From positions 62,001-126,000 of the forward strand of contig OZ220724.1 of assembly GCA_965116715.1 (NCBI GenBank): a DNA stretch of 64,000 nucleotides. Direction: 5' to 3'. The notes below the pieces were generated by a model that did not search any database, had not been told where the DNA came from, and worked only from the letters and a program-made list of their open reading frames with translations. This document shows, in pieces, positions 37,561 through 45,604 of the stretch. Origin of the DNA: Poriferisodalis sp965116715 (GTDB taxonomy: Bacteria > Actinomycetota > Acidimicrobiia > Acidimicrobiales > Poriferisodalaceae). The position numbers and the translations under genes were made by a program. Numbering within the stretch: the stretch's first letter is position 1; each line of letters starts with the position of its first letter.

Positions 37561-38877
37561 TCATCTGGGATCGCTTGCGAACCACCGCGCGCTCGCGCCG
37601 TACACCATGTCGTGGCCTGCCTGGAAGTGGACGAGCAAGGCTCGACCCGACTGTCGGGCGAACACAGGGGCTGGGTCTCCGTCCCCGAAGTAGGTCTCGG
37701 TCGTGATCGACAGATGGTCGGGAACCCTTCCCCGACCGAAGAGGTCCACCTCCTCAGCACTGAGGCGGTCGTCGGGGTCGGCCAACCGATTGAATACCTC
37801 TGCGCTCACACTCGGGGGCACGAACTGATCGCGGATGCCCTGAGCGATGAAGATCGGGACCGCGTGGTCTCGGGCCGACTCCAGGTACGTTGCCGGACTG
37901 CGGGCAAGACACTCCTTCTGCGCCGAGCCGGCTTTCCGCGGGTCTCCTCCGCAGGCCCGCCTGATGTCGTTGGCATAGCGCAGACCTCTCCTCGCTGCGT
38001 GCGCATAGAAGGCCACGAGGTCATGCGGCGGCCCCCAGACCGAGACCGCGGTGACCTTGTCTGGGTGCCTGCCAGCAAGAAGGAGGCCCATCATCCCGCC
38101 GCCGGAGTAGCCGACGGCGTACACCCGATTGCTATCCACTCCTGGCTGGGCGACCGCGTAGTCGATCGCATCGGCCACGTCCTGGACCGCCAGGTCGGAT
38201 CCGACCGCATCAGCGTCGTCGTTGACGCCTCGGAACCTAGGGGCGATGACTGCCCAACCGTTTTCCTGTGCCCACATCGCAAAGGGGATCCCGGCGTGCT
38301 GGGTGTACGAGGCGCTCCAGGAGTGCAATATCACCAGCACGGGCTGATCGCGGTCGCCACTCGGAGCTAGCCAGAGGACAGGTTGTTCGGTGCCATCCGC
38401 GGTCGAGATGATCCGAAGCTGTTCGATTCCCGGGACCGATCGCTCCCACCGGGACCGGCCGTAGGACACGTAGTTGCTGAAGTCGCGGATGGTGTTGATC
38501 CCGTCAAGCGATTCGAACGTCGGAGGTTCGAGCGGCGGCAAGGTTGTTGTTGTCGTGGTGGGGGCGGCTTCTGTTGTCGGGGGGACCGTTGTAGGGGGAA
38601 CCGTCGTCGTAGGGAAGACCGTCGTAGGGGGGACCGTTGTCGTCGAGGAGACCGTTGTCGCAGGAGAGACTGATGTGGGGGGGGGGGGGGGTAGAGGGGA
38701 GGTCATGATCCGAGGGGCCGCTACGGTCTCAACAGCTTGCGGCGCGAGGGCGGCGGCAGTCGCGGACTCGTTGGCAGAACTGCCGGCCGCTATCAGGATC
38801 AGAAACAGGAAGGCCGCAGGTATGACCGCTCGGAGGTCTGACCGAGTGCCTGTGTATTCGGCCGTGGTGGGTTTCAT
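37561..38877 (-). CDS. Secreted alpha/beta hydrolase with Pro/Thr-rich linker
   Basis: The 438-residue protein has an N-terminal hydrophobic segment (AVIPAAFLFLILIAAG), then a long Pro/Thr/Val linker (VPPTTVFPTTTVPPTTVPPT) that includes five prolines encoded by a run of 15 C. The catalytic domain is a dienelactone-hydrolase/prolyl-oligopeptidase type: VLVILHSWSASYTQHAG, VYAVGYSGGGMMGLLLAGRH (nucleophile Ser), IFIAQGIRDQFVPPSV (Asp) and HFQAGHDMVYGAS (His). It is likely exported and tethered by the linker. Substrate is unknown. Length change in the C run would switch the downstream enzyme out of frame. Confidence 0.8.
   Translation of the reverse strand: MKPTTAEYTGTRSDLRAVIPAAFLFLILIAAGSSANESATAAALAPQAVETVAAPRIMTSPLPPPPPTSVSPATTVSSTTTVPPTTVFPTTTVPPTTVPPTTEAAPTTTTTTLPPLEPPTFESLDGINTIRDFSNYVSYGRSRWERSVPGIEQLRIISTADGTEQPVLWLAPSGDRDQPVLVILHSWSASYTQHAGIPFAMWAQENGWAVIAPRFRGVNDDADAVGSDLAVQDVADAIDYAVAQPGVDSNRVYAVGYSGGGMMGLLLAGRHPDKVTAVSVWGPPHDLVAFYAHAARRGLRYANDIRRACGGDPRKAGSAQKECLARSPATYLESARDHAVPIFIAQGIRDQFVPPSVSAEVFNRLADPDDRLSAEEVDLFGRGRVPDHLSITTETYFGDGDPAPVFARQSGRALLVHFQAGHDMVYGASARWFASDPR
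38677..38691. repeat. Homopolymer of 15 G inside a coding sequence
   Basis: Fifteen consecutive G on the plus strand encode five Pro in the secreted hydrolase linker on the minus strand. It is the longest homopolymer I noticed in the window and lies upstream of the catalytic domain, so slippage would frameshift the enzyme. Confidence 0.9.
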
Positions 38878-39259
38878 CGCATGTGGGCGGCGATGCGGTG
38901 GCCGAAGTGAACAGTCAGGGCTTTCAAGATGGTCCTCTTGCCGCTGGTCTTGCCGGCCAAGTTGGTGCGGTTCTTCCCTCGAACGGCGGCGACAACGTAG
39001 AGGATCTACTCAGAGCGCGCCTGAGTCACCCCACTGCTCGGCCCAGTCCTTCATCGTCACCTCGTCGGCGACTTCGCCCGCCGGCATGTCATGATTCGTT
39101 GCAGACATCATCCTCCCCGGCCACCGCAACCCGCTGCGGACCCTCAGACCACGCCGCTTGATGAGGGAGCTTCCGACAGGGCCGTACCCAGAGCGGTTCA
39201 TGCTGGCTCAACGTTATCGTCACTGGATCTGCGCGGTATAGGCGGCAACGGGAGGCGCG
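38878..39259. other. Intergenic region, at most one doubtful tiny ORF
   Basis: This 382-bp stretch lies between the divergent secreted hydrolase and acyltransferase genes. On the minus strand GGGGAGG immediately precedes an ATG that would encode about 33 residues (ending KDWAEQWGDSGAL, stop at 39010), with no recognisable family. No stable terminator or repeat is seen. Both promoters should lie here. Confidence 0.4.
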
Positions 39260-40225
39260 ATGCGACGGATCCCCGCGCTTGATGGACTGCGCGCCGTAGC
39301 CATTGCAATGGTGGTCTGCTACCACATCGACAGTTCCCTTGTGCCTGCAGGTCACTACGGCGTCCCTCTGTTCTTGGTCCTGTCGGGCTACGTGGTCACC
39401 GGCTCGCTGTGTGCCGAACGGGACCGGACCGGTCGGGTCAATCTCGGCTCGTTCTATCGAAAGCGAGTACTCCGGCTGCTGCCTGTCCTTCTGGCCGTCT
39501 GTCTCGCAATGGCCGCAGTGGGGATCGGCTGGTCCCGTTTGACAGCGGTGCTCGGCTTCTACGCCAACTACGCGCGAATCGAAGGTCTCGACCTGGAGCG
39601 GCTGACCCACACTTGGTTCATCGCGGTGATCGCCCACTTCTACCTGTTGTGGCCGCTCGTCATCGCCTTGCTCAGACCCAAGCATCGGACCCTCATCGTC
39701 GGCGGCCTGGCGCTGGTTGCTCTCGCGTGGAGAGCAACCGCGATCGAAGTCATGTCGCCCGGCTGGGTGTACAACGCCACCGACACCAACGCCGCGGCAC
39801 TGCTGGTGGGGTGCTGGCTGGCCGTCGCTGGAGCCCCCGCGTGGCGGGTCGCCAGGTGGTCGGTTCCGGCGCTGCTGGCACTCTCGCTGGTGCCTGCATT
39901 CGGCAACGCAGACGCCACCGTTCTCTGGGGCGGTTTCGTGGCCATTGCGCTCAGTGCGCTCACGGTCCAGTACGCGCTGACTGACCCCGCATGGTTGGCG
40001 AACCGGGTTCTCGTGCGGGTCGGCGAACTGTCCTTCGGGCTCTACCTCTGGCACTACGTGCTTGTCCGTTCTGACATCGACCTCTGGCTGGCTCTCGTCC
40101 TCACTGCAGCGGCGACCGCTGCCTCGTGGTACGTCATCGAGCAGCCGGTGCTGCGCTGGGCGGCAAGGCGTACGGGTCAGGCTCGGGACTCTCCACCGCC
40201 GCAGGCATGGCGGCTGGCGCCGTGA
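39260..40225 (+). CDS. Acyltransferase-3 (OafA/YrhL-like) membrane protein
   Basis: The 321-residue protein starts MRRIPALDGLRAVAIAMVVC with the hallmark LDGLRA and the catalytic His in CYHIDSS. It has roughly eight to ten hydrophobic segments, and GYVVTGSLCAERDRTGRVNL, FYRKRVLRLLPVLLAV and LGELSFGLYLWHY-like motifs (VGELSFGLYLWHYVLV). The family O-acylates surface sugars in the cytoplasmic membrane. It is somewhat short for the family. The M15-like gene overlaps its 3' end by 19 nt, so they are probably co-expressed, which suggests an envelope function. Confidence 0.88.
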   Translation: MRRIPALDGLRAVAIAMVVCYHIDSSLVPAGHYGVPLFLVLSGYVVTGSLCAERDRTGRVNLGSFYRKRVLRLLPVLLAVCLAMAAVGIGWSRLTAVLGFYANYARIEGLDLERLTHTWFIAVIAHFYLLWPLVIALLRPKHRTLIVGGLALVALAWRATAIEVMSPGWVYNATDTNAAALLVGCWLAVAGAPAWRVARWSVPALLALSLVPAFGNADATVLWGGFVAIALSALTVQYALTDPAWLANRVLVRVGELSFGLYLWHYVLVRSDIDLWLALVLTAAATAASWYVIEQPVLRWAARRTGQARDSPPPQAWRLAP

Positions 40226-41337
40226 GAAGACCCTCCGTCATCGGACAATGGCTGGCCCTGGCCGTTACGTTGCTCGTCTTCATTGCCGCAGCGACGGTGT
40301 ACGAGAGGGCGATCGAGGCAGACGGCGATGTTCTTGCCGAGCCCGTGGACGTGCAGGCGGCACCCGACGTGCAGGTGGCGCCTGCAGTGTCGGAGGCACC
40401 CGCTGTGTCGGGGTTGCCCGCTGTGACGGCACCGAGCGAGACCGACGGCGCTGACATCGAGGCAGTGGCACCGCCGCCGTACCCAGACCCGTTCGAGCCC
40501 TTGCCCAATGAGGTGCAGGCCGACGCCAAGCGGCTCGGAGCGGCGGTGGCCCACCAGATCACGAACTACGGCTCGGACTCGTCGGCGCTCGAACTGGCGG
40601 CGGGTGTGACAGCCGACCCGGCCCGCGCCGAGGCGCTCGCGCAGGAGGGGACGACCGTGCACCATCCGGGGATGTGGTCACGCGGCACGACCGAGTACGC
40701 CCAACTCGGCGGTCACCGTGACGACCGGATCTCGGTCATGGTCGTGATCCGTCAGGAGCTGGGCAGGGAGGGCTCAGCCGACGTGGAGCGAGTCGAGACC
40801 CGGACCATGGATGTCCGCCTGGCGAGGGGCGATTCGGGCGCGTGGGAATTCGAGGAGCTCGCTTCGGCCGGAGGTCAGCCGGTCGCTCGGCCTGCGAATC
40901 TCTCGCCCCTGGCCGCATCGGTGGTGGACGATCCCCGAATCGATCTCCCCGATACGGCAATCTGGGACATCTACTCGGGGCAGACCGATCCTGCGCTGCA
41001 CCAGGTGATGCTCGACATCGCCGAGCGAACCCCGTATTCCGTCATCGTGCTGAAGACGGGACACCCGTACTTCGTGTTCGGAACGGACCGGGTGAGCAAT
41101 CACACGGTGGGCCGGGCGGTCGATATCCACGAAATGAACTCAGAACTGGTGATTGACTCGCACGACACGACCTCATCGATATATGCACTCTCTGAGTGGC
41201 TGGTGTCGCGGCTTGACATCAAGGAGTTCGGCAGTCCGTGGCTATTCGAGGACGCGGTTGCTCACAACTTCACCGATGAGGTTCATCACGACCATCTCCA
41301 CGTGGGTGTCGTCCACGAGGGTTACGCAGAGGGGTGA
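40207..41337 (+). CDS. Membrane-anchored M15/VanY-like peptidase domain protein
   Basis: From the ATG at 40207 the protein is 376 residues. It has one N-terminal membrane segment (WLALAVTLLVFIAAATVYER), then an Ala/Pro/Val-rich linker, a middle domain, and a C-terminal domain. That domain shows VSNHTVGRAVDIHEMN (the SxHxxGxAxD zinc motif) and EVHHDHLHVGVVHE (the HxH end). Those are the metal ligands of M15 D-Ala-D-Ala peptidases, so peptidoglycan trimming outside the membrane is likely. A GTG 12 nt downstream is an alternative start. It overlaps the acyltransferase gene. Confidence 0.7.
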   Translation: MAAGAVRRPSVIGQWLALAVTLLVFIAAATVYERAIEADGDVLAEPVDVQAAPDVQVAPAVSEAPAVSGLPAVTAPSETDGADIEAVAPPPYPDPFEPLPNEVQADAKRLGAAVAHQITNYGSDSSALELAAGVTADPARAEALAQEGTTVHHPGMWSRGTTEYAQLGGHRDDRISVMVVIRQELGREGSADVERVETRTMDVRLARGDSGAWEFEELASAGGQPVARPANLSPLAASVVDDPRIDLPDTAIWDIYSGQTDPALHQVMLDIAERTPYSVIVLKTGHPYFVFGTDRVSNHTVGRAVDIHEMNSELVIDSHDTTSSIYALSEWLVSRLDIKEFGSPWLFEDAVAHNFTDEVHHDHLHVGVVHEGYAEG

Positions 41338-41594
41338 GCCCGGACGCCGCGCGATCTCCAGGCGTGAGCAGGTGGGGGATTCGCACCCTCGGCCACATCC
41401 ACCTGGATCGGCATCCTGCTACGAGCCGACCTGCGGGGTGCTGGGCTGGCTCGGACTCGAGTCGTCACTGCCGCATGCGATGCCAGCGAGTGCCATCGCT
41501 GCCGCCAGCAGCCCGGCGATGAGTCGCTTCCGCAGAACGAGCACCGAGGCAGCCTACTGTCACGTCAACTCAGCGCCAGTGCCGCCCGTCGCCC

Positions 41595-41648
41595 TTCCGG
41601 CGCTGTGTTAGCTCTTCGCCCTCTGGGCGCTGTGTTAGCTCTTCGCCC
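41595..41648. repeat. 27-bp tandem duplication over the acyl-CoA dehydrogenase stop codon
   Basis: Two adjacent 27-bp units (41595-41621 and 41622-41648) share GCGCTGTGTTAGCTCTTCGC and differ only at their first bases. The dehydrogenase stop lies in the unit nearer the gene, and the copied unit repeats it downstream. The flank CTTCGCCC-GTT-GGGCGAAG forms a perfect 8-bp hairpin inside the last codons, which might act in termination. Confidence 0.85.
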
Positions 41649-42900
41649 GTTGGGCGAAGCCGAACAGCTTGCCGGCGACCTTGCGGATCTGGATCTCCTC
41701 TGAGCCTTCGGTGATCCGGTACCGGCGGTGGTGCCGGTAGATGTGCTCGAAGGGCATGTGGCGCCCGTAGCCGTTGCCGCCGCAGCTCTGCATGGCCCGA
41801 TCCGCGGCATCGCAGCAGAACTGGTTGCCGCGGTAGTTGCACATGGCCACCTTGTCGGTGATCTCCATGTGGTCGACGCCCTCGTCCATCTCCCACGCGG
41901 TCTTCCAGATCAGCGCCCGGACCATCTCGGCCTCGGTGTACAGCTCCGCCAGCGGGAACTGGATGGCCTGGTTCTGCGCCAGCGGCTTGCCGAACGTGGT
42001 GCGGTTCTTCACGTAATCGACTGCCACGTCGATGCAATGCAGTCCTGCGCCCACCGACGATGCCGCCTGGCGAATCCGGTTCTCATGCACGAACAGCTGC
42101 GCCGTTTGCAGGCCCCGGCCCTCGGTGCCCAAGATGTCGTCATTGTTCACCCGCACGTCGGTGAGCCGGACGTGGGCGTGGTCGGTGGGCATGTTGAAGG
42201 TCCACATGAACTTCTCCACCGCAAAGCCCGGGGTGTCCACCGGGACGATGAAGCAGGTGATGCCGTGCCCCTCGCCGGGGTTCCCTGAGGTGCGGGCGAA
42301 GATGTAGTCGTGGGTGGCGTGATGCAGGCCGGTGTTCCAGTACTTCTCGCCGTTGATGACCCACTCGTCGCCGTCGCGCACGGCCGTGGTCTCCATCCAG
42401 GTGGCGTCTGAGCCATGCAACGGCTCGGTCAGGCCGAAGCCGATGCGCGCCTGGCCTTCGAGCATCTTGGGGATCCAGTGCTCCTGCTGGGCCGCTGAGC
42501 CGTAGCGCTCCATCATCAGCACGGTCGGGAAGTTGCCGATGATCGAGTTCTCGTTCTGCAGGTCATTGTGCAGGCCGAGGCCGCGCCGGGCCAGGTGCTC
42601 GCGGATGATGGCCATCCCCAGGTTGGTGCCGTCGCTGCCGCCGAAACGCTCGGGCAGGTGCCAGCGCAGGAACCCCGCCTTGTCGGCCTCCTTGCGCATC
42701 CGCACCAGCAGTGCTTCCCATTCGGCATTGGGCAGCCCCTCGCGCTCCCAGTCGGTGCGCGAATCCTCCCGGCGGTGGTCGAAGAAGCGGATGTTGTCGT
42801 CTTCGTTCTCGATGGGCTTGATGACGTCGTCGATGAACGTGTCCAAGTCGTCGAGCAGCTTGGCGATGTCGGCGGGAATGGTGAAGTCCATGCGCGGCAA
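41635..42900 (-). CDS. Acyl-CoA dehydrogenase family protein
   Basis: The 421-residue enzyme starts MPRMDFTIPADIAKLLDDLD. It contains ARIGFGLTEPLHGSDATWME (FAD-binding loop), GEKYWNTGLHHATHDYIFAR, VRLTDVRVNNDDILGTEGRG, and the C-terminal MQSCGGNGYGRHMPFEHIYR with RITEGSEEIQIRKVAGKLFG. A FAD-dependent alpha,beta-dehydrogenation of an acyl-CoA is expected. The usual catalytic-Glu region reads GGNGYG and HMPFEHIYRHHRRYRITEGS, so the exact base cannot be assigned by eye. It is probably monocistronic. Confidence 0.9.
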   Translation of the reverse strand: MPRMDFTIPADIAKLLDDLDTFIDDVIKPIENEDDNIRFFDHRREDSRTDWEREGLPNAEWEALLVRMRKEADKAGFLRWHLPERFGGSDGTNLGMAIIREHLARRGLGLHNDLQNENSIIGNFPTVLMMERYGSAAQQEHWIPKMLEGQARIGFGLTEPLHGSDATWMETTAVRDGDEWVINGEKYWNTGLHHATHDYIFARTSGNPGEGHGITCFIVPVDTPGFAVEKFMWTFNMPTDHAHVRLTDVRVNNDDILGTEGRGLQTAQLFVHENRIRQAASSVGAGLHCIDVAVDYVKNRTTFGKPLAQNQAIQFPLAELYTEAEMVRALIWKTAWEMDEGVDHMEITDKVAMCNYRGNQFCCDAADRAMQSCGGNGYGRHMPFEHIYRHHRRYRITEGSEEIQIRKVAGKLFGFAQRAKS

Positions 42901-43018
42901 CCTACCGGGCAGCCTGTGACCTCGCCGGATGCGGCCGGGTGCTCCCGCCCGCCTGATTCGCTGCGCCCACCTGCACCGCTGCGGCAGTGTGCGAGGATGA
43001 GCGCCGGGGGTGCGAGCG

Positions 43019-43630
43019 ATGACGACGGCAGAGACGATGTCGGTGCTGGTGTGGTCGGACTATCTGTGACCCTGGTGCCATCTGGCCCGAGCCCGGGCGG
43101 TTCGCCTGGCTGAGCGTCACCATCTCGACATCACCTGGCTGGCGTACGAGATCCATCCCGAAGTGCCGACCGAGGGCGTCGAGGTCGCCATGAGCTTCGA
43201 GCGGATTGCCGCGCTGGCCGAAGCCGAGGACATCACCTTCGTGGTGCCGAAGCGCTTGCGCAACAGCGCCAAGGCGCACCAGGCCGCGCTGGCCGTCGAG
43301 CACGCCGACCCCGACGCCGCCGAGCGCTACCACGACCGGCTCTATGCGGCCTACTGGGAAGAAGAACTGGACGTCGCCGACCCTGACGTGCTGGTCAGCT
43401 TGGCGTCCGATGTGGCCATCGACCCCGACGTGCTGCGGCGAGTGCTCGCCGACGACGAGCTGCTGCCTGCACTGCGCGCCTCGATGGCCCGAGCGAACGA
43501 GTGGGGGATCAGCGCCACGCCGAGCTGGCTGTTCGACGGTCGGCTCGTCATCCCGGGCGCGCAGGACGACGACTTCATGGCCGACGTCATCACCCGCCTG
43601 CGCGAGCGCCCATTGCCGCCGGCGAGCTAG
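43019..43630 (+). CDS. Selenocysteine-containing DsbA/FrnE-like oxidoreductase (UxxC)
   Basis: The frame runs from ATG 43019 (or 43037) through a UGA at 43067-43069 to the stop before 43631, giving 203 residues. It reads MSVLVWSDYL-U-PWCHLARARA, LDITWLAYEIHPEVPTEG and WGISATPSWLFDGRLVIPGA with the cis-Pro. In DsbA/FrnE-type thioredoxin-fold proteins this place is CPWC. The UGA exactly replaces the first active-site Cys, and coding homology continues on both sides. This is the classic picture of selenocysteine. A hairpin fitting a bacterial SECIS follows. The protein would be a cytoplasmic thiol-disulfide oxidoreductase or isomerase. No selA/B/C/D gene is in the window. Confidence 0.85.
43090..43111 (+). 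promoter_or_regulatory. Predicted bacterial SECIS hairpin
   Basis: CCGGGCG (43093-43099) pairs with CGCCTGG (43103-43109), six Watson-Crick pairs plus one G-U, closing a GUU triloop. Two more pairs (G91-C110, A90-U111) follow one bulged C. The loop G is 31 nt after the UGA, inside the ~16-37 nt window and with the loop G described for bacterial SECIS elements, which bind SelB. Paired by eye. Confidence 0.65.
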
Positions 43631-44043
43631 GGACGCACCACGGGCAATCCGTGCTCGATCCAGCCTTCGATGCCGCCATCGAGGTCGGTGGCCCGTGCGA
43701 AGCCCAGCCGTTGCAGCTGAGCCGCAGCAAGGCTCGAGCTGTAGCCCTGGTTGCAGAGGACGATCAGGTGGTCGTCGAAGTCTGCGGCGGTTCCTTCTGA
43801 GGCGCCAGAGTCCGGGTCGAGGCGCCATTCGAGCACCAGCTGCCCGATGTGCTCGGAACCCTCGATGACGCCGGTTCTCTCGCGGTCGTCCCGCGGCCGG
43901 ATGTCGATGACACGCAGCCGCGGCGCTTCATCGGAATCCTCGGCGCTCATCAGCTCCGCCAGTTCGGCAGGAGCGACTCGCTCCAGTCCCGAGCGCGCCT
44001 CTTCCAGCAGCTGGTGAACTGTCGTGCGCTGAGGTTCTGGCAC
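43627..44043 (-). CDS. Rhodanese-domain protein
   Basis: From the GTG at 44043 (GGGGAGG 8 nt upstream) the protein is 138 residues. It contains LRVIDIRPRDDRERTGVIEG, HLIVLCNQGYSSSLAAAQLQ (active-site Cys in a loop CNQGYSS) and RLGFARATDLDGGIEGWIEH. Rhodaneses carry a persulfide on that Cys. Its 3' end overlaps the 3' end of the convergent selenoprotein gene by 4 nt. A sulfur or selenium link to that neighbour is speculation. Confidence 0.85.
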   Translation of the reverse strand: MPEPQRTTVHQLLEEARSGLERVAPAELAELMSAEDSDEAPRLRVIDIRPRDDRERTGVIEGSEHIGQLVLEWRLDPDSGASEGTAADFDDHLIVLCNQGYSSSLAAAQLQRLGFARATDLDGGIEGWIEHGLPVVRP

Positions 44044-44137
44044 TGCGCAAGCCTCCCCGCGGTGAGATGCTGGAGATTCTCGCAGGCTCTGCTGCACCCA
44101 CGGTGCGCGGCCCGCCGGCACTTCCAGCCTCGGGCAA

Positions 44138-44548
44138 TCAGGCGGGGTTGTCGATGAACTCCACCCAGTTGCCGTCGGGGTCTTCCACCATCCCGACCAC
44201 CACGCCGGGCCGCGCTTCGAGCCGGCGCCAGATGATGCTGGCCCCCGCGTCCTCGCACGCAGTCATCACCTCTTCGAAGTTGCCGACATTGAAGGTGAAG
44301 TAGCGCAGCCCGGTAGCTCCGGTGATGCCGCCGGTGGCGCCGGCGGGCACGTCGGCCACGGGCACGACCAGCTTGAGCAGGCTCTTGTCTGCCCACAGCC
44401 GGTGCATCTGCGCGATGCCGACGTTCTCCATGTTCAGCGTCGCCTCGAACTCCAGCCCCAGCACATCGCGGTAGAACGCGAGCATCTCGTCGCCGTTGCT
44501 GGTGACGATGCCCAGGTCGAAGCCTTCCTTGGTGGGTTGCAGTGCCAC
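44138..44548 (-). CDS. VOC-family (glyoxalase/dioxygenase-fold) protein
   Basis: The 136-residue protein begins MALQPTKEGFDLGIVTSNGD. It has MLAFYRDVLGLEFEATLNME, GLRYFTFNVGNFEEVMTACE, and the C-terminal GMVEDPDGNWVEFIDNPA, the usual second half of VOC metal-binding proteins. The family includes lyases, epimerases and dioxygenases; the sequence does not tell which. It is separated by 55 nt from the DUF169 gene, same direction, so co-transcription is possible. Confidence 0.85.
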   Translation of the reverse strand: MALQPTKEGFDLGIVTSNGDEMLAFYRDVLGLEFEATLNMENVGIAQMHRLWADKSLLKLVVPVADVPAGATGGITGATGLRYFTFNVGNFEEVMTACEDAGASIIWRRLEARPGVVVGMVEDPDGNWVEFIDNPA

Positions 44549-44603
44549 GTTGTCCCCTGTCTGTGCGTTCTGCGTGGTCGATCGATGCGGTCGCGGAGCC
44601 CGC

Positions 44604-45419
44604 TCAGTCGTAGCTGGCGCCGAGGCCGGCTCGGGCGTCAGTCTGGATGCCGTACGGGGGAATGGGGTAGCGCAGGCCGTTGCGGGCCAGCGCCTCCATG
44701 CCCTCGACGGCGATCACCAGATCCTCTGGCGTCAGGGCGATCAGCAGCTCGTCTTCCATGACGCCGCCGTAGCGCCGCTCGGCGAAGCAGGGCAGCGACA
44801 CGCTGGGCTCGCCGGTGCGCAGTGCCCGGCCCCACGAGTCCGCGCAGGCCGACTCGCCGACACAGCCCCATTCCAGCTTCTTGTACTCCCGCCACTGCAG
44901 ACCGTTGATGAAGATGATCATCTGAGCCGGAGTGGCGTAGATCATGCAGACGTCGGGCGGGTCGAGTCGCTTCGACGACAGCGGCGACACCGCCATCGCC
45001 TCATAGGTGCCGAAGGGGACGAAATCCATGGCGTGCTGGTGCGCGGAGGCGTCTTCGAGGGTCTCGTACCACACGCCGGCCATGCGGTCGCCCGACAGCC
45101 ACTTGTCGTCCTGGGGATGCAGCCCGATCACGGCGCCGCACTGGGCGCCGACGAGGTCGTCCATCGTGATGCCGACGGTCCAGTTCAGCCGGCAGGCCAT
45201 CCCCACAATCTGGTCGGTGGTGTGGATGTCCTTCGGGCGCCGGATTCTCGGGACGGCCTCCATGTCCTGCGTGGTCTCGAAGAGCTTCATGCCGATGGGC
45301 GTCGTTCGGATCCGCAGCACGGCCTGCAGGCGGCCCAGCAGCTCGTCCCAGTCGATGGACGCCGTGCGCACGTGCGCTGCGGTCTCGGTCGTTGCGTCGG
45401 CGGTGTCGGTTTGCGTCAC
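44604..45419 (-). CDS. DUF169-family protein
   Basis: The 271-residue protein has a RIRTTPIGMKLFETTQDMEA start and CRLNWTVGITMDDLVGAQCG. These are followed by YEAMAVSPLSSKRLDPPDVC, MIYATPAQMIIFINGLQWRE, SACADSWGRALRTGEPSVSL and VEGMEALARNGLRYPIPPYG. This order matches DUF169, an uncharacterised family with conserved Cys residues that may bind metal. Role unknown. It lies upstream of the VOC gene in the same direction. Confidence 0.8.
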   Translation of the reverse strand: MTQTDTADATTETAAHVRTASIDWDELLGRLQAVLRIRTTPIGMKLFETTQDMEAVPRIRRPKDIHTTDQIVGMACRLNWTVGITMDDLVGAQCGAVIGLHPQDDKWLSGDRMAGVWYETLEDASAHQHAMDFVPFGTYEAMAVSPLSSKRLDPPDVCMIYATPAQMIIFINGLQWREYKKLEWGCVGESACADSWGRALRTGEPSVSLPCFAERRYGGVMEDELLIALTPEDLVIAVEGMEALARNGLRYPIPPYGIQTDARAGLGASYD

Positions 45420-45604
45420 GGTTGTCCCCTCGTCCGCGGCCGCCGTGTGTCTGCGAGCAGTCGACCGGGCGGCGGCCGTCTTCGAGAGGTCACGCTAGTT
45501 CGGCGACCACTAGCGTGAGCCGCCGAGCGAGCAGAGGCTGGGTCGGCGGACGCCGGGCGAGCGGACGCTGAGCGAGCAGAGATCGAGTGATCGGAGACTG
45601 GGCC

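Noticed and set aside
39010..39111. Small ORF of about 33 residues with GGGGAGG before its ATG
   Set aside because: No family, and nothing but the ribosome-binding-like motif supports it. Kept only as a note.
43163..43630. Short form of the DsbA-like gene starting after the UGA
   Set aside because: It lacks the active-site motif; homology of the sequence continues upstream through the in-frame UGA.
45500..45600. Loosely repeated GAGCGAGC/GCGGACGC pattern before the crotonase gene
   Set aside because: Degenerate and short, so I could not show a unit length or copy number worth calling.
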